DNA of 64,000 nucleotides from Pseudomonadota bacterium. GTDB lineage: Bacteria > Pseudomonadota > Gammaproteobacteria > Burkholderiales > Gallionellaceae. This document shows positions 10,967-19,891 of the stretch, one piece after another (the stretch's first letter is position 1; each line of letters opens with the position of its first letter). Location of the stretch: the NCBI GenBank assembly GCA_021821945.1, contig JAJZTF010000001.1:1-64000 (forward strand), given 5' to 3'. The position numbers and the translations under genes were made by a program. The notes under the pieces were generated by a model, which was not told the origin of the DNA, ran no database searches, and worked only from the letters and a program-made list of their open reading frames with translations.

Positions 10967-11119
10967 CTATGAATTGAGGCCGTTGATCAAAAGGCCCGTC
11001 ATCACTGCCGCCAGGATGATAAACGGCGCGCATTCCTTCCAGTTGAGCTGCCTGGCTTTCACCCTGATGCGGAGCGTGTCATCCAGTTCGTTGCGCAAAC
11101 GTCCATTGTAGTATTTCAT
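10967..11119 (-). CDS. Small single-span membrane protein
   Basis: 50 aa, function unknown. ATG 11119 has a near-perfect GGAGG 5 nt upstream and is preferred over an in-frame ATG at 11197, which has none and adds an odd Cys-rich extension. The first 30 residues are basic and polar. They are followed by one hydrophobic segment (FIILAAVMTGLLINGL), so it probably sits N-in in the inner membrane. The strong ribosome site argues that the ORF is real. Confidence 0.6.
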   Translation of the reverse strand: MKYYNGRLRNELDDTLRIRVKARQLNWKECAPFIILAAVMTGLLINGLNS

Positions 11120-11401
11120 TTCAACCTCCTTCCAGACGGCTACAAGATAGCAAAAAGCAGGTCGAAAACAAAACCCGCACGGCGGATTGAAAAGCACCGA
11201 TCAATGGCATGCCAAAAAGACGGACGGTCGGATTTTCAGGACAGAAGGCCAAAAGCTTGTGCGCTGAATTGTCTCGCGCCGACATCATCCATAAGGTGGC
11301 AGGGTTTTCCATCAACCCAAGAATATGTTCTGGTACATGAACGTCAGGATGCTCGTTGCGAACTTGATAAACTTTTCCTGCGAAATGAGTGTGTCGCCAA
11401 T
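11120..11401. other. 282-bp gap with possible decayed coding sequence
   Basis: No RNA gene, terminator or repeat is recognised. On the minus strand, reading on from the end of the DUF2075 gene, one frame stays open for about 90 codons without a convincing start (it includes the minus-strand ORF 11121-11315). It might be a gene remnant or noise. I see no other feature. Confidence 0.3.
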
Positions 11402-13435
11402 TCAGATTTCCATTAGCCCAATTCTCTTCAGATACCTGAAGGTTTCATCGTAGAACTCCGGCAATCGCGTGTGATCCTTGATGTCTCCTGGAGGCACCAC
11501 GATAACCATTCCTTGGCGTGCCCGCGTGAGCAACACCCGGTAAGCATTTTTCTGATACAACTTGCGCTCTGGTTTTTTGATTCGATTCCAGCGGTCCCCT
11601 ACAAACGATCCGTGTTGCCAGCCAGCCTGTGAATAACGAAAGTCGGCATCCCAAGTCACACAGGCCCAATCGAGTTCGAGGCCCTGTACATGAAATTCAG
11701 TTGCTACGTCTTCCAAGTAGTAGGAAGAACGGACATCCTCCTTTCCATCCAGGAACCAATGCACAGGATCCATTGGCGTCTTCACGTCCATGGCATAGGG
11801 CTTGAGCCGCTGGGCCTGAGAAGACACCACGATGCCATATCGCTCACTACCCCGTGCCTGCTCGCGCAACCAGGCCTTGGCAACGGCCACATCGCGGGTC
11901 AGGACAATGGGGTATCTCCCTTGCAATTGCGCCAAGGTCTGCCTCGCCAGATCGGATTCGCCGTCCAGTACCTGTTTAACCCACAGCGCTACATTCTCGG
12001 CACGAAAAGAGCGCATCGAAACACCCAGGTGCAACTCTGGCCTGCGGTTCACCCTCGGATGGCTAGCGAGCTTGTCAAGCGCTCCTTGTGCGCTGTACTC
12101 GCTATCCGTTAAGTTCGAAGAAAGATGTACATCCCAATTTTGGTAACTACGATGGATGGCATCAATCCATCCGCCAATGCCGGCCTCCCCTGTATTGATT
12201 TCCTGCCCACCGCCAACCAAACACACCACAACCGCCCAATCCTGGTGACGATCCATACAGGAAATCAGGAACTCGGGCTCAGACTGCTGGAAGCCATGCA
12301 ACCCCTTCTTTGTCGCCATGAACTTGGAAGTTTGCGCCATATCCCAGGCACGCTGAGCCTCATCGAATAGTGCCACATGCTCGGCGGGCGGGCCTTCGTC
12401 GCGCAGACAGTCGTCACGAAAATGGTGGACGTTCTGGATAAACGCTTTCACCTTGCTTAACGCTTCGCCCTTCTTCATGCGTCCACCCTGCTGCTTGATA
12501 CGATTGACAGTATCGCGTGCCAAAGCTTCATGCATGATTTTAACCAGCGGACCGTTACCCGAAAGAAACACGCTGTACAACGATTCAGAAGGATCGATGT
12601 GCTTGGTAGCAATATCCAGCCCTACTAACGTCTTGCCGGCGCCAGGCACGCCGGTAACAAAGCAAATAGCCTTGCGTTTTTTGTCCTTGGCCTCGGCGAT
12701 GATCCGGTCCAAGGCGGTCGAAGTAACTGATAAATTGGTCGCATCGGCATCGCTACGGGAAATCGCTTCGACGGAATGGCCGCTGTATAACGCTATCGCA
12801 GCTTCCACGATAGTCGGCGTTGGGCAATATCGGCCAGCATGCCAAGCATCGGCACTCAAGGCGGGTGTATCGGCGAATGCCAACACTCCGCAAAAGACTT
12901 CGGTCAAGCCTTCGCTATTGGTCAAGATCGGCTGAAGAATGTGGTCATCTTTGCTATAGGCAACCATGCCGAAAGAGCAAGTTGCTTGAGTAGCAATCAA
13001 TATTGGGACCACAGTCGCCTCATGGCTGGCTTCATGAAAGTTTTTGAGGTCGAGGGCATAGTCCACTACTTGATCCACCGCATGCGCGGGATGCTCACGC
13101 TCCCCCACCTTAAATTCCAGCACTAGGATCGTCGCGCCCAGCAATAGCACCACGTCTACGCGCTTGCCCATGCGGGGAATGGCGTATTCAAAGTACACTG
13201 CACCTTGAGCTCGTATCGGGTGCAAGCGAACATCCGCCAAGGCTTCCTTCAATATTCGGATTTGCTCGCGCCAGGCATGTGTTTGAGCTTGCTCGATGGC
13301 GAATTCGCTCTCTTTGGTGAGGTGACCGAGAATAGTTTCTTCGGTCGCCTCGAGGAAGGTCGGGAGTGTGGCGGCGTAGTACTCGCGGGCAAGAGTGTGT
13401 CGCGGTGAATTCATGTAATATATTTTGCTTGCCAT
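11402..13435 (-). CDS. PD-(D/E)XK nuclease fused to DUF2075 (Schlafen/RecD-like) helicase
   Basis: 677 aa. The N-terminal ~130 residues carry a PD-(D/E)XK nuclease core: Glu83, Asp94, Glu107-Phe-Lys109, then a QxxxY motif at 122-126 as in RecB/Cas4-type nucleases. Residues ~250-670 form a DUF2075 P-loop helicase: Walker A GVPGAGKT at 262-269, Walker B/DEAQ at 358-361, and an arginine-finger-like LLTRARQGM near 645. This predicts an ATP-dependent enzyme that unwinds and cuts nucleic acid. Similar nuclease-helicase proteins are found in antiphage contexts (the Nhi type). It is alone, flanked by 282 and 137 bp of non-coding sequence, and looks less GC-rich than its housekeeping neighbours. Both suggest acquisition by transfer. 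ATG 13435 has no clear Shine-Dalgarno; ATG 13414 is the alternative. Confidence 0.85.
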   Translation of the reverse strand: MASKIYYMNSPRHTLAREYYAATLPTFLEATEETILGHLTKESEFAIEQAQTHAWREQIRILKEALADVRLHPIRAQGAVYFEYAIPRMGKRVDVVLLLGATILVLEFKVGEREHPAHAVDQVVDYALDLKNFHEASHEATVVPILIATQATCSFGMVAYSKDDHILQPILTNSEGLTEVFCGVLAFADTPALSADAWHAGRYCPTPTIVEAAIALYSGHSVEAISRSDADATNLSVTSTALDRIIAEAKDKKRKAICFVTGVPGAGKTLVGLDIATKHIDPSESLYSVFLSGNGPLVKIMHEALARDTVNRIKQQGGRMKKGEALSKVKAFIQNVHHFRDDCLRDEGPPAEHVALFDEAQRAWDMAQTSKFMATKKGLHGFQQSEPEFLISCMDRHQDWAVVVCLVGGGQEINTGEAGIGGWIDAIHRSYQNWDVHLSSNLTDSEYSAQGALDKLASHPRVNRRPELHLGVSMRSFRAENVALWVKQVLDGESDLARQTLAQLQGRYPIVLTRDVAVAKAWLREQARGSERYGIVVSSQAQRLKPYAMDVKTPMDPVHWFLDGKEDVRSSYYLEDVATEFHVQGLELDWACVTWDADFRYSQAGWQHGSFVGDRWNRIKKPERKLYQKNAYRVLLTRARQGMVIVVPPGDIKDHTRLPEFYDETFRYLKRIGLMEI

Positions 13436-13572
13436 GGCATTTCACAAGTATGCACTAAATCGCCCTACCAAACTTCCAGACTATCAAGCATAAATTCCCC
13501 ATCGAAACCAAACTTTGCAGTCAAATTGGCCGAGCCCTGCAGGCTGGCAAGAGGCCTGCCGCAGGACTTAGC

Positions 13573-14739
13573 TCAACGACCAAGCGCCCTCTCAATTCTT
13601 TGCAGCGCGTCAAGAATCACGCTGCGCGGGGATGCGATGTTCATGCGCATGAAACCGCTGCCGCCGGCGCCGAAGCTGATGCCTGGATTCATCCCGACAT
13701 GCGCTTTTTTCACGAAGAATTCCTGAAGCGCCTCATCACTCATGCCAAGCTTCCTGCAATCCAGCCACAGAAGATAGGTGCCTTCCGGCTTGATGAGCGA
13801 AATCTCCGGAAGGTGATTTGCAATGTAGCCGGCGGCAAAATCGCGATTGCCTGAAAGATAGTTCAAAAGGGCATCCAGCCAGTCTTCGCCATCCCTGTAG
13901 GCCGCCTCGAAAGCTGCAGTGCTGAATGGATTTGTGTTTCCCGCATGCAGGGTGCCGAACGCCTTGCGTATCGCCTGCCTGTGACTTGGTTGTTTGACGA
14001 TCAGACAGGAAAGCCCAAGGCCCGGAATGTTGAATGTCTTGCTGGGTGCGATGGCGGTGATGAGACTGTCTTCTTCGCCAGAAAGTTTGTCAAGCGCGAC
14101 ATGCCTTCTTCCGGGATGGATGAGGTCCGCGTGTATCTCGTCGGACAGCACCACGATGTCGTGGCGCCTTGCGATGTCCAACACGCGCTCCAGTTCCTCC
14201 CTTTCCCAGACGCGCCCGACCGGATTGTGCGGCGAACAGAGCAGCATCAGCTTCGCGCCCTCGCTTGCGCATCGTTCGAGATGGTCGAAATCCATCACAT
14301 GACGGCCGCCCTCGAATCCCAGCGGATTCTCGATCAGCCTGCGCTGACTGGTCGTCACCGCGGAAAAAAAGGGCGGATACACGGGAGGCTGGACGATCAC
14401 GCCGTCCCCGGGCCCGGTCAGTGCCAATACCGCGGCGTACAGCGATGGCACAACACCCGGCGCCATCATTATCCATTCCCGTTTTACCTGCCATTCATGG
14501 CGCTTTTGCAGCCAGAGGATCAAAGCCTCGTACATGCTTTCAGGATGGAGGCTGTATCCGTAGACAGGATGGGATGCGCGTTCGATGAGCGCCCGCGTCA
14601 CGGCCTCAGGTGCCGCAAAATCCATGTCGGCGACCCAGAGCGGCAGCACATCTGCACTTCCGAACTGCGCAAGACGACCGTCGTGCTTCAATGAATTCGT
14701 GCCGCATCTTGAAATCACCCTGTCGAAATCGATGCTCAT
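13573..14739 (-). CDS. ovoB: PLP-dependent C-S lyase (MalY/PatB family), probable ovothiol sulfoxide lyase
   Basis: 388 aa fold-type I aminotransferase-like enzyme. Landmarks are LWVADMDF near the N terminus, the NPVGR substrate loop, LSDEIHADLI, and the PLP lysine in APSKTFNIPGL. Alone it would be called cystathionine beta-lyase/PatB. Its start overlaps the ovoA stop by 4 bp (ATGA), which makes it the likely lyase that cleaves the histidyl-cysteine sulfoxide made by OvoA to release 4-mercaptohistidine. The OvoB role is inferred from context and known pathway logic; the lyase family itself is certain. Confidence 0.85.
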   Translation of the reverse strand: MSIDFDRVISRCGTNSLKHDGRLAQFGSADVLPLWVADMDFAAPEAVTRALIERASHPVYGYSLHPESMYEALILWLQKRHEWQVKREWIMMAPGVVPSLYAAVLALTGPGDGVIVQPPVYPPFFSAVTTSQRRLIENPLGFEGGRHVMDFDHLERCASEGAKLMLLCSPHNPVGRVWEREELERVLDIARRHDIVVLSDEIHADLIHPGRRHVALDKLSGEEDSLITAIAPSKTFNIPGLGLSCLIVKQPSHRQAIRKAFGTLHAGNTNPFSTAAFEAAYRDGEDWLDALLNYLSGNRDFAAGYIANHLPEISLIKPEGTYLLWLDCRKLGMSDEALQEFFVKKAHVGMNPGISFGAGGSGFMRMNIASPRSVILDALQRIERALGR

Positions 14740-16841
14740 GCAATGCGCTCCCAGAGCGTGACTTCGGAAAGGCTGTGCTGGAATTTCCGCCTTGTCTCCC
14801 TGATCACGAAGGGCACATCCCGAGGCGCGCCGATCATCCTGAAGTGCGGCAGGAGCAATTCCTTGAGTCCCTCAAGCGTGGTGCGGCTCTCGCCGTCCTT
14901 CTTGAATCCGCCTATCCACTCACCGATCCTGGTGTGCTCCTCGAGCCAAGTATAGGGCGATGCGATCAGCAGCACGCCCCCGATGTTGAGCCGTTCATGC
15001 ACGCCTGCCAGAAATCTTGCAGGGCTGTAGAGGCGGTCTATCAGGTTGGCCGCGAGTATCAGATCGTAATTGCAGAAGACGGGTTTCAGGTTGCAGGCAT
15101 CCCCCTGGAAGAATTCAACCCTGTCGCGCACTTCATCGAGGCCCAATTCCTTCAGACTTCGCGTCCTGTAGCTCACGAGGCTGCCCTCTTCGGCAAGCTG
15201 ATAGCGCAGCGTGCCGCTTTTTGCAAGATCAGCCCCTACTCCAATGAAGCGCGCCGAAAAGTCGATGCCGGTTACGCGATCGAAATGCCGCGCAAGCTCG
15301 AAGGTCGCGCGCCCGGTTGCGCATCCCAGATCCAGCGCCCGTCTGGCGGGCTTTTTTCCCATCGCGTCGATCGCGATTCCTGCAAGCGTCCTTGGAAAAT
15401 TGGGCACGCCAAAATATTCGTCCCCGTAATGAAACTCTGCATATTCTGAGAGCAGGCGGTCCGTCTCGTAGTTCGAAGAAACGGGAAGGCTTGCAGCCTC
15501 CCCTTCCACATAGCGGAATCCCGCGTGCTGGAAGAAGTGGCGCCTGAAGGCATAACGCGCGCTTTTCAATGCCTCGTTGCCGGAGGATATCCAGGAACCA
15601 CCCTTGATCAGGTTGTGGCGCCCGTCGAAAGTGGGCGTGGTGAAGTCATCGTAAAGCGGATGCACCTCGAAGCCTTCGAAGGGATAAATGGGCGTGCAGG
15701 TCCACTGCCATGCATTTCCCCTCACATCGAAAAATTCGCCCTGGCGGAATTCATTCACGGGACAGGACGAAGCGCAAACATCGAGGTTCATGTTCGCATC
15801 CAGGGACCCTCCCTCCCCGATTTCTTCGGGATTGCAAAAATCGCAAAGCCGGTACCATTCGTCCTCGGTCGGCAAGCGTATGGGTTTTCCCGTTTGCGAT
15901 TTCTTCCAGTTGCAGAACGCATACGCCTCGTGAAAATTGACCTCGACGGGCCAGTCCCAGCGCATCGGCACGACCTCGGTCATCAGCCTCAAGTGCCAGC
16001 CATCCTCATTCTCAATCCAGAATGCCGGATGCGTGGCCTTCGCATAATTCCTCCAAGCAAGCCCCTCGCTTTCCCAATGCACGTCATCTGAATAGCCGTT
16101 GCATTCGACGAACCCGAGAAACTCCCGATTCGAGACGAGGTAACGGCTGGCCCTGAATGCGGGCACAAAAGCTTCGTGCCTCCCGTATTCGTTGTCCCAT
16201 CCGTAGATGTTCGCATCCCTTTTTTTGCCAATCGAAACCCTGCCCGCGGGAACATCGACCAGCCCGTTCTGCGGCGCAGTTCCGGATCTTGAACAGGCCT
16301 GCCAGGAAGGATGCGGCCTCACGTATCGAAGCGCATGCTGGCGTATCAGCACGGAAGAGGTTTCGAGGTGGATGCGCTCGTGCTCTATCCCCATCAGTAT
16401 CGCCCACCAGGGGTGGTCCCAGCCTATCGGCAGGGATAGCGGCAGGGTTTCAATCAGGTTCGTCACCGACCCCCTGACCCTTTTTCGGTAATCCATGACC
16501 TCTGAAACTTGAGGCCAGTCGTAATGCGCATCATCGAGGTCGTCCCAGCTCATCTCGTCCACGCCCACCGCGAACACCGATTCGAACGCCGGATTGATGC
16601 GCTCCTTTACAAGTTTTGCGAGGACGAGCTTGTTGATGAAGAAGGTGGCCGTGTGGCCAAGATAGAAGATCAGGGGGTGCCTCAGCGGAATGGGCTTTAT
16701 GTAATACGCCTCCTCGCAGGAAAGCGTTTCGAAAAGCGCCTCATAGCGGTCGAAGGTGGAAAGGAAATAGCCCAGAATTTCCTTGCGCTTTGCCTCCGCA
16801 TCCTCGCCATCGAGCCGCGGCATTCTCTGCATTCCCTGCAT
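14736..16841 (-). CDS. ovoA: OvoA: 5-histidylcysteine sulfoxide synthase / mercaptohistidine N-methyltransferase
   Basis: 701 aa. A bifunctional ovothiol enzyme: a non-haem iron sulfoxide synthase joins cysteine to histidine with O2, and a C-terminal SAM domain methylates 4-mercaptohistidine. The N-terminal DinB-like domain has candidate iron ligands His63 and the HERIH motif (His154, His158). A formylglycine-generating/SUMF-like domain follows (about 200-450; RLPTEDEWYRLC, GNAWQWTC, IKGGSW). The C-terminal methyltransferase contains LDLGCATGRATFE. The start is placed at 16841, 4 nt after GGGGGG. The ATG at 16877 overlaps an extended -10 element and is unlikely. Co-transcribed with ovoB. Confidence 0.93.
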   Translation of the reverse strand: MQGMQRMPRLDGEDAEAKRKEILGYFLSTFDRYEALFETLSCEEAYYIKPIPLRHPLIFYLGHTATFFINKLVLAKLVKERINPAFESVFAVGVDEMSWDDLDDAHYDWPQVSEVMDYRKRVRGSVTNLIETLPLSLPIGWDHPWWAILMGIEHERIHLETSSVLIRQHALRYVRPHPSWQACSRSGTAPQNGLVDVPAGRVSIGKKRDANIYGWDNEYGRHEAFVPAFRASRYLVSNREFLGFVECNGYSDDVHWESEGLAWRNYAKATHPAFWIENEDGWHLRLMTEVVPMRWDWPVEVNFHEAYAFCNWKKSQTGKPIRLPTEDEWYRLCDFCNPEEIGEGGSLDANMNLDVCASSCPVNEFRQGEFFDVRGNAWQWTCTPIYPFEGFEVHPLYDDFTTPTFDGRHNLIKGGSWISSGNEALKSARYAFRRHFFQHAGFRYVEGEAASLPVSSNYETDRLLSEYAEFHYGDEYFGVPNFPRTLAGIAIDAMGKKPARRALDLGCATGRATFELARHFDRVTGIDFSARFIGVGADLAKSGTLRYQLAEEGSLVSYRTRSLKELGLDEVRDRVEFFQGDACNLKPVFCNYDLILAANLIDRLYSPARFLAGVHERLNIGGVLLIASPYTWLEEHTRIGEWIGGFKKDGESRTTLEGLKELLLPHFRMIGAPRDVPFVIRETRRKFQHSLSEVTLWERIA

Positions 16842-16867
16842 CATTCCCCCCGGAACATATGGATTTG

Positions 16868-16873
16868 ATTCTA
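16868..16873 (-). promoter_or_regulatory. Extended -10 element (TGCTAGAAT) for ovoAB
   Basis: TAGAAT preceded by TGC on the minus strand. It overlaps the first possible ATG of ovoA and so supports the downstream start. It lies back-to-back with the rightward TAAAAT at 16887. Confidence 0.55.
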
Positions 16874-16886
16874 GCATCCGCGGACG

Positions 16887-16892
16887 TAAAAT
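16887..16892 (+). promoter_or_regulatory. -10 element (TAAAAT) for the GT-B-like gene
   Basis: GTAAAATGG 15 bp before the ATG at 16908, giving a very short leader without a Shine-Dalgarno. Confidence 0.4.
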
Positions 16893-16907
16893 GGACGCTT
16901 TCCTTCC

Positions 16908-17990
16908 ATGTCACCGACCCGCATGCATCTCGTCGTCTCCATCTCGGGCCACGGCTTTGGCCATGTCGCGCAGACCGCTCCCGTCCTGAACGCATTGCAC
17001 GGGCTGATTCCGGACCTGCGCATCACCGTGCGATCGCCAGTCGCAAGGAAGCATCTTGCCTCGCGCATCAAGGCGCCATTCTCCCATCTGTCGAGCGAAG
17101 GCGACATCGGCATGGTGATGAACTCGCCCCTTTCGGTCGATGCTGAGAAAAGCCGCGTCGCCTATCATGCATTTCACCGTAACTGGGAGGGACGGGTGGC
17201 CAAGGAGGCAGGACTCCTGAAAGATCTTCATGCCGACTTCGTGCTGTCCAACGTGGGTTATCTCCCGCTTGCGGGAGCCGCCCGCGCGAACATACCCTGC
17301 GTTGCGCTCTGCTCGTTGAACTGGGCCGACATCTACCGCCATTACTGCATCGCATCGGGACGCGACGAGGACATCGCTTCAGAGATTGCAAACTGCTACG
17401 CCCGCGCAAAAGCCTTCCTCCGCGCCACGCCCGGAATGGAGATGAAGGATCTGCCCAACCTGATTTTGGTCGAACCCATTGCAGAGATCGGCCAAAACCG
17501 CCGCGATGAACTCAAAAGGAACCTGCATCTATCGGAAGACGAAAGGCTGATCATGGTCAGCATGGGTGGCATTGCCGGAAGAGTGCCCGTGGAAAACTGG
17601 CCCAGGATGGATGGCGTCCGCTATCTGGTGCAGGCAGCCTGGCAGGTCAGGCATCCCGATGCGATCGTCATCGAATCCCTGCCGTTCCCGTTTCCCGATC
17701 TCCTCGCAAGCTCGGACGCCCTGATCTGCAAACCGGGATACGGCAGTTTCGTGGAGGCCACATCCAGCAACGTGCCGGTGCTGTACACCCCACGTCCGGA
17801 CTGGCCGGAATCACGTCCGCTGATCGCATGGCTGGAAGAACGGGGAAACTGCCTCGAGATCCCGCAAGGCGCGCTGCTCGAAGGCTGCCTCGATTCGGCT
17901 TTGAGAACGCTGTGGGAAAGACCCGCGCCCCCGGCCGTCATGGCAAGAGGTGCGCATCGGGTCGCAGAATGGCTCGTGAATGAATTCTAG
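16908..17990 (+). CDS. GT-B fold glycosyltransferase-like protein
   Basis: 360 aa, soluble. It opens with a Rossmann half (LVVSISGHGFGHVAQTAPVL), with the GHGFGH glycine-rich loop seen in UDP-sugar-using GT-B proteins and in the N-terminal part of plant L-arabinokinases. The C-terminal half has a donor-site-like stretch (DALICKPGYGSFVEA). No export signal. It diverges from ovoA, with the two promoters back-to-back in 66 bp, and overlaps slyD tail-to-tail by 4 bp. The acceptor and sugar are unknown; a link to thiol chemistry is only suggested by position. Confidence 0.7.
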   Translation: MSPTRMHLVVSISGHGFGHVAQTAPVLNALHGLIPDLRITVRSPVARKHLASRIKAPFSHLSSEGDIGMVMNSPLSVDAEKSRVAYHAFHRNWEGRVAKEAGLLKDLHADFVLSNVGYLPLAGAARANIPCVALCSLNWADIYRHYCIASGRDEDIASEIANCYARAKAFLRATPGMEMKDLPNLILVEPIAEIGQNRRDELKRNLHLSEDERLIMVSMGGIAGRVPVENWPRMDGVRYLVQAAWQVRHPDAIVIESLPFPFPDLLASSDALICKPGYGSFVEATSSNVPVLYTPRPDWPESRPLIAWLEERGNCLEIPQGALLEGCLDSALRTLWERPAPPAVMARGAHRVAEWLVNEF

Positions 17991-18478
17991 TGCAGGTGGC
18001 CGCCTTCGTCGTGCACATGGCCATGCTCCAGCTCTTCCTCAGTCGCCGGGCGCACGCCTGTCACCGTGCAGTTGAACGTGAGGGTCTTGCCCGCAAGGAG
18101 ATGGTTGCCATCCACCGTCACCTCGTCGTCAGTGACTTCAACGACCGTGTACAGGACGAAGTCCTCATCGTCGGCATCCTCGGGGCCTCCCTCGAACTGC
18201 ATGCCGACTGCAACGTCAGCCGGGAAAGAGCTGCGCGATTCGACCTCAACCAGCTCATGCTCATATTCGCCGAACGCATCTTCCGGCTTCAGCGTGACGC
18301 TGCACTTGTCGCCCACGCTCTTGCCGTGCAGCGCTTCCTCGACCAGCGGAAAGATGCCATCGTAACCGCCGTGCAGATAGCTGATCGGATCATCGACCCT
18401 TTCGATGACCTCGCCGTCCCCGCCGGTGTTGACCAGTTCATAGCGCAGCGATACGACAGAGTCCTTTTCGATCTTCAT
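17987..18478 (-). CDS. slyD: FKBP-type peptidyl-prolyl isomerase/chaperone SlyD
   Basis: 163 aa. The FKBP domain (residues 1-70 and 120-145) is interrupted by an insert-in-flap chaperone domain. DPISYLHGG, LKPEDAFGEY and the GNHLLAGKTLTF signature are all present. The C-terminal tail (HGHVHDEGGHLH) is a short His-rich metal-binding tail like that of SlyD, which folds proteins and delivers nickel. AAGGGA lies before the ATG. It shares a divergent promoter region with roxA. Confidence 0.93.
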   Translation of the reverse strand: MKIEKDSVVSLRYELVNTGGDGEVIERVDDPISYLHGGYDGIFPLVEEALHGKSVGDKCSVTLKPEDAFGEYEHELVEVESRSSFPADVAVGMQFEGGPEDADDEDFVLYTVVEVTDDEVTVDGNHLLAGKTLTFNCTVTGVRPATEEELEHGHVHDEGGHLH

Positions 18479-18531
18479 TGGTGTTTCCCTTAAAATTCAT
18501 GCTTCATCGGAAGTTGGCTCGCAAGCCCATC

Positions 18532-18557
18532 CGGGGCATTTTATACACATTGCCCCG
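18532..18557. promoter_or_regulatory. Inverted repeat around the slyD -10 element
   Basis: CGGGGCA at 18532-18538 and TGCCCCG at 18551-18557 form a 7-bp inverted repeat with a 12-nt spacer. The spacer contains TATAAA on the minus strand (18540-18545), a likely slyD -10. The layout fits a dimer-bound operator over the promoter. Confidence 0.4.
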
Positions 18558-18607
18558 TTTTGAGCTAATTAAATTTTCCCGCCTGCCGGATGGCCTCTTC
18601 GAAGCGC

Positions 18608-18613
18608 TATAAT
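18608..18613 (+). promoter_or_regulatory. -10 element (TATAAT) of roxA
   Basis: Consensus TATAAT ends 7 nt before ATG 18621, so the transcript is predicted to be leaderless. The in-frame ATG at 18612 overlaps the -10 and is not used. Confidence 0.5.
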
Positions 18614-18620
18614 GCAGCGC

Positions 18621-19757
18621 ATGAAAACACCCAAGACACTGCTGGGCGGGCTTAGCGTCCGGGAATTTTTGCGCGACTACTGGCAAAAGAAACCGCTTCT
18701 GATACGCGGCGCCATGCCCGATTTTTCTGGACTCCTGAGCCCGAAGGAACTCATAGCACTGGCCTGCGGGGAAGATGTCCAGGCGCGCATCGTGACTAGA
18801 AGGCAGGGAAAATATGAACTGCTTCACTCCCCCTTCTCGGCGAAGGACTTCAGGGGGCGGGACAGGACGGACTGGACCGTCCTTGTGCAAAGCGTGAATC
18901 ACCACCTGAGATCCGCCGAAGACCTGCTCAAGGCCTTCAGCTTCATCCCCCACGCCCGCCTCGACGACCTGATGATAAGCTATGCCCCCCGGGGCGGCGG
19001 CGTCGGGCCTCACTTCGATTCCTACGATGTGTTCCTGCTCCAGGGAATGGGACACAGGCGCTGGCAGATCTCTACACAGGAAGACCGGACGCTGATCGAA
19101 GATGCGCCCCTGCGCATCCTGAAGAAATTCAGACCCGAACAGGAATGGGTGCTCGCCCCCGGCGACATGCTTTATCTGCCGCCCCACTGCGCGCACAACG
19201 GCATCGCCGAGGACGACTGCATGACCTATTCCATCGGCTTTCGCACGCCGGCATACCAGGAGCTCCTGGAGCAGTTCCTGATCTATCTTCAGGACAGAAT
19301 CTGCGTGGACGGCATGTATTCGGACCCCGATCTCAAACCGCAGAAACACCCTTCCGAAATCGGCCAGGCGATGCTGAAACAGGTGACCTCCGCGATCCGG
19401 CAGGTGCGGTGGGACAAGGAGGATGTCGCGAATTTTCTGGGCTGCTACCTGAGCGAGCCCAAGGCGCATGTCTATTTCGACCCGCCGGAACGGCCTTTAA
19501 CCCTCAGGAAGTTCATTTCGCTCCTGAAGACTCGCGGCGTGGTTCTCGACATGAAGAGCCAGCTTCTTTGCAACGATAATACCGTTTTCATGAACGGCGA
19601 ATCGACACCGGTATCGCAAGAAGATTATGTCGTCCTGCGCAGCCTCGCGGACCACCGCGAGTTGCCCGCGCTGGAGTCCTGCCCTCCCGGACTCGCCGAG
19701 ATGCTCCATCGCTGGTACGAGGACGGCTACCTCTCCCCCGTTACAAAAGCTGATTGA
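18621..19757 (+). CDS. roxA: Cupin-type 2-oxoglutarate oxygenase, ribosomal protein L16 arginine hydroxylase
   Basis: 378 aa. JmjC/cupin Fe(II)/2-oxoglutarate oxygenase of the YcfD/RoxA family, which hydroxylates an arginine of ribosomal protein L16. The iron triad is GPHFDSYDVF (His, Asp) plus a His in LPPHCAHNG. The winged-helix C terminus is typical. Start 18621 gives MKTPKTLLGGLS, close to family starts. Divergent from slyD; followed by an unrelated lipoprotein gene. Confidence 0.9.
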   Translation: MKTPKTLLGGLSVREFLRDYWQKKPLLIRGAMPDFSGLLSPKELIALACGEDVQARIVTRRQGKYELLHSPFSAKDFRGRDRTDWTVLVQSVNHHLRSAEDLLKAFSFIPHARLDDLMISYAPRGGGVGPHFDSYDVFLLQGMGHRRWQISTQEDRTLIEDAPLRILKKFRPEQEWVLAPGDMLYLPPHCAHNGIAEDDCMTYSIGFRTPAYQELLEQFLIYLQDRICVDGMYSDPDLKPQKHPSEIGQAMLKQVTSAIRQVRWDKEDVANFLGCYLSEPKAHVYFDPPERPLTLRKFISLLKTRGVVLDMKSQLLCNDNTVFMNGESTPVSQEDYVVLRSLADHRELPALESCPPGLAEMLHRWYEDGYLSPVTKAD

Positions 19758-19816
19758 AACTGTAAAAAACCCCGATTAATGGGCTGATTACTACTAGATT
19801 TTTTTTTATTTGCTGC

Positions 19817-19822
19817 TAGAAT
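19817..19822 (+). promoter_or_regulatory. Extended -10 element (TGCTAGAAT) of the Ala/Pro lipoprotein gene
   Basis: TAGAAT preceded by TGC. The predicted leader is about 60 nt and ends in GAGG before the ATG at 19892. Confidence 0.5.
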
Positions 19823-19891
19823 GCGTTGACTTTGGCTTGAAACCACTAAGTCGAACAGATTTTTTAACCAACATAAATCGAGGAAACGACC

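Noticed and set aside
11204-11416. 70-codon plus-strand ORF in the gap before the nuclease-helicase gene
   Set aside because: No Shine-Dalgarno, composition unlike a protein, overlaps the helicase 3' end.
19762-19815. Possible terminator after roxA
   Set aside because: Only a 3-bp CCC/GGG stem; the T-run is not adjacent to it.
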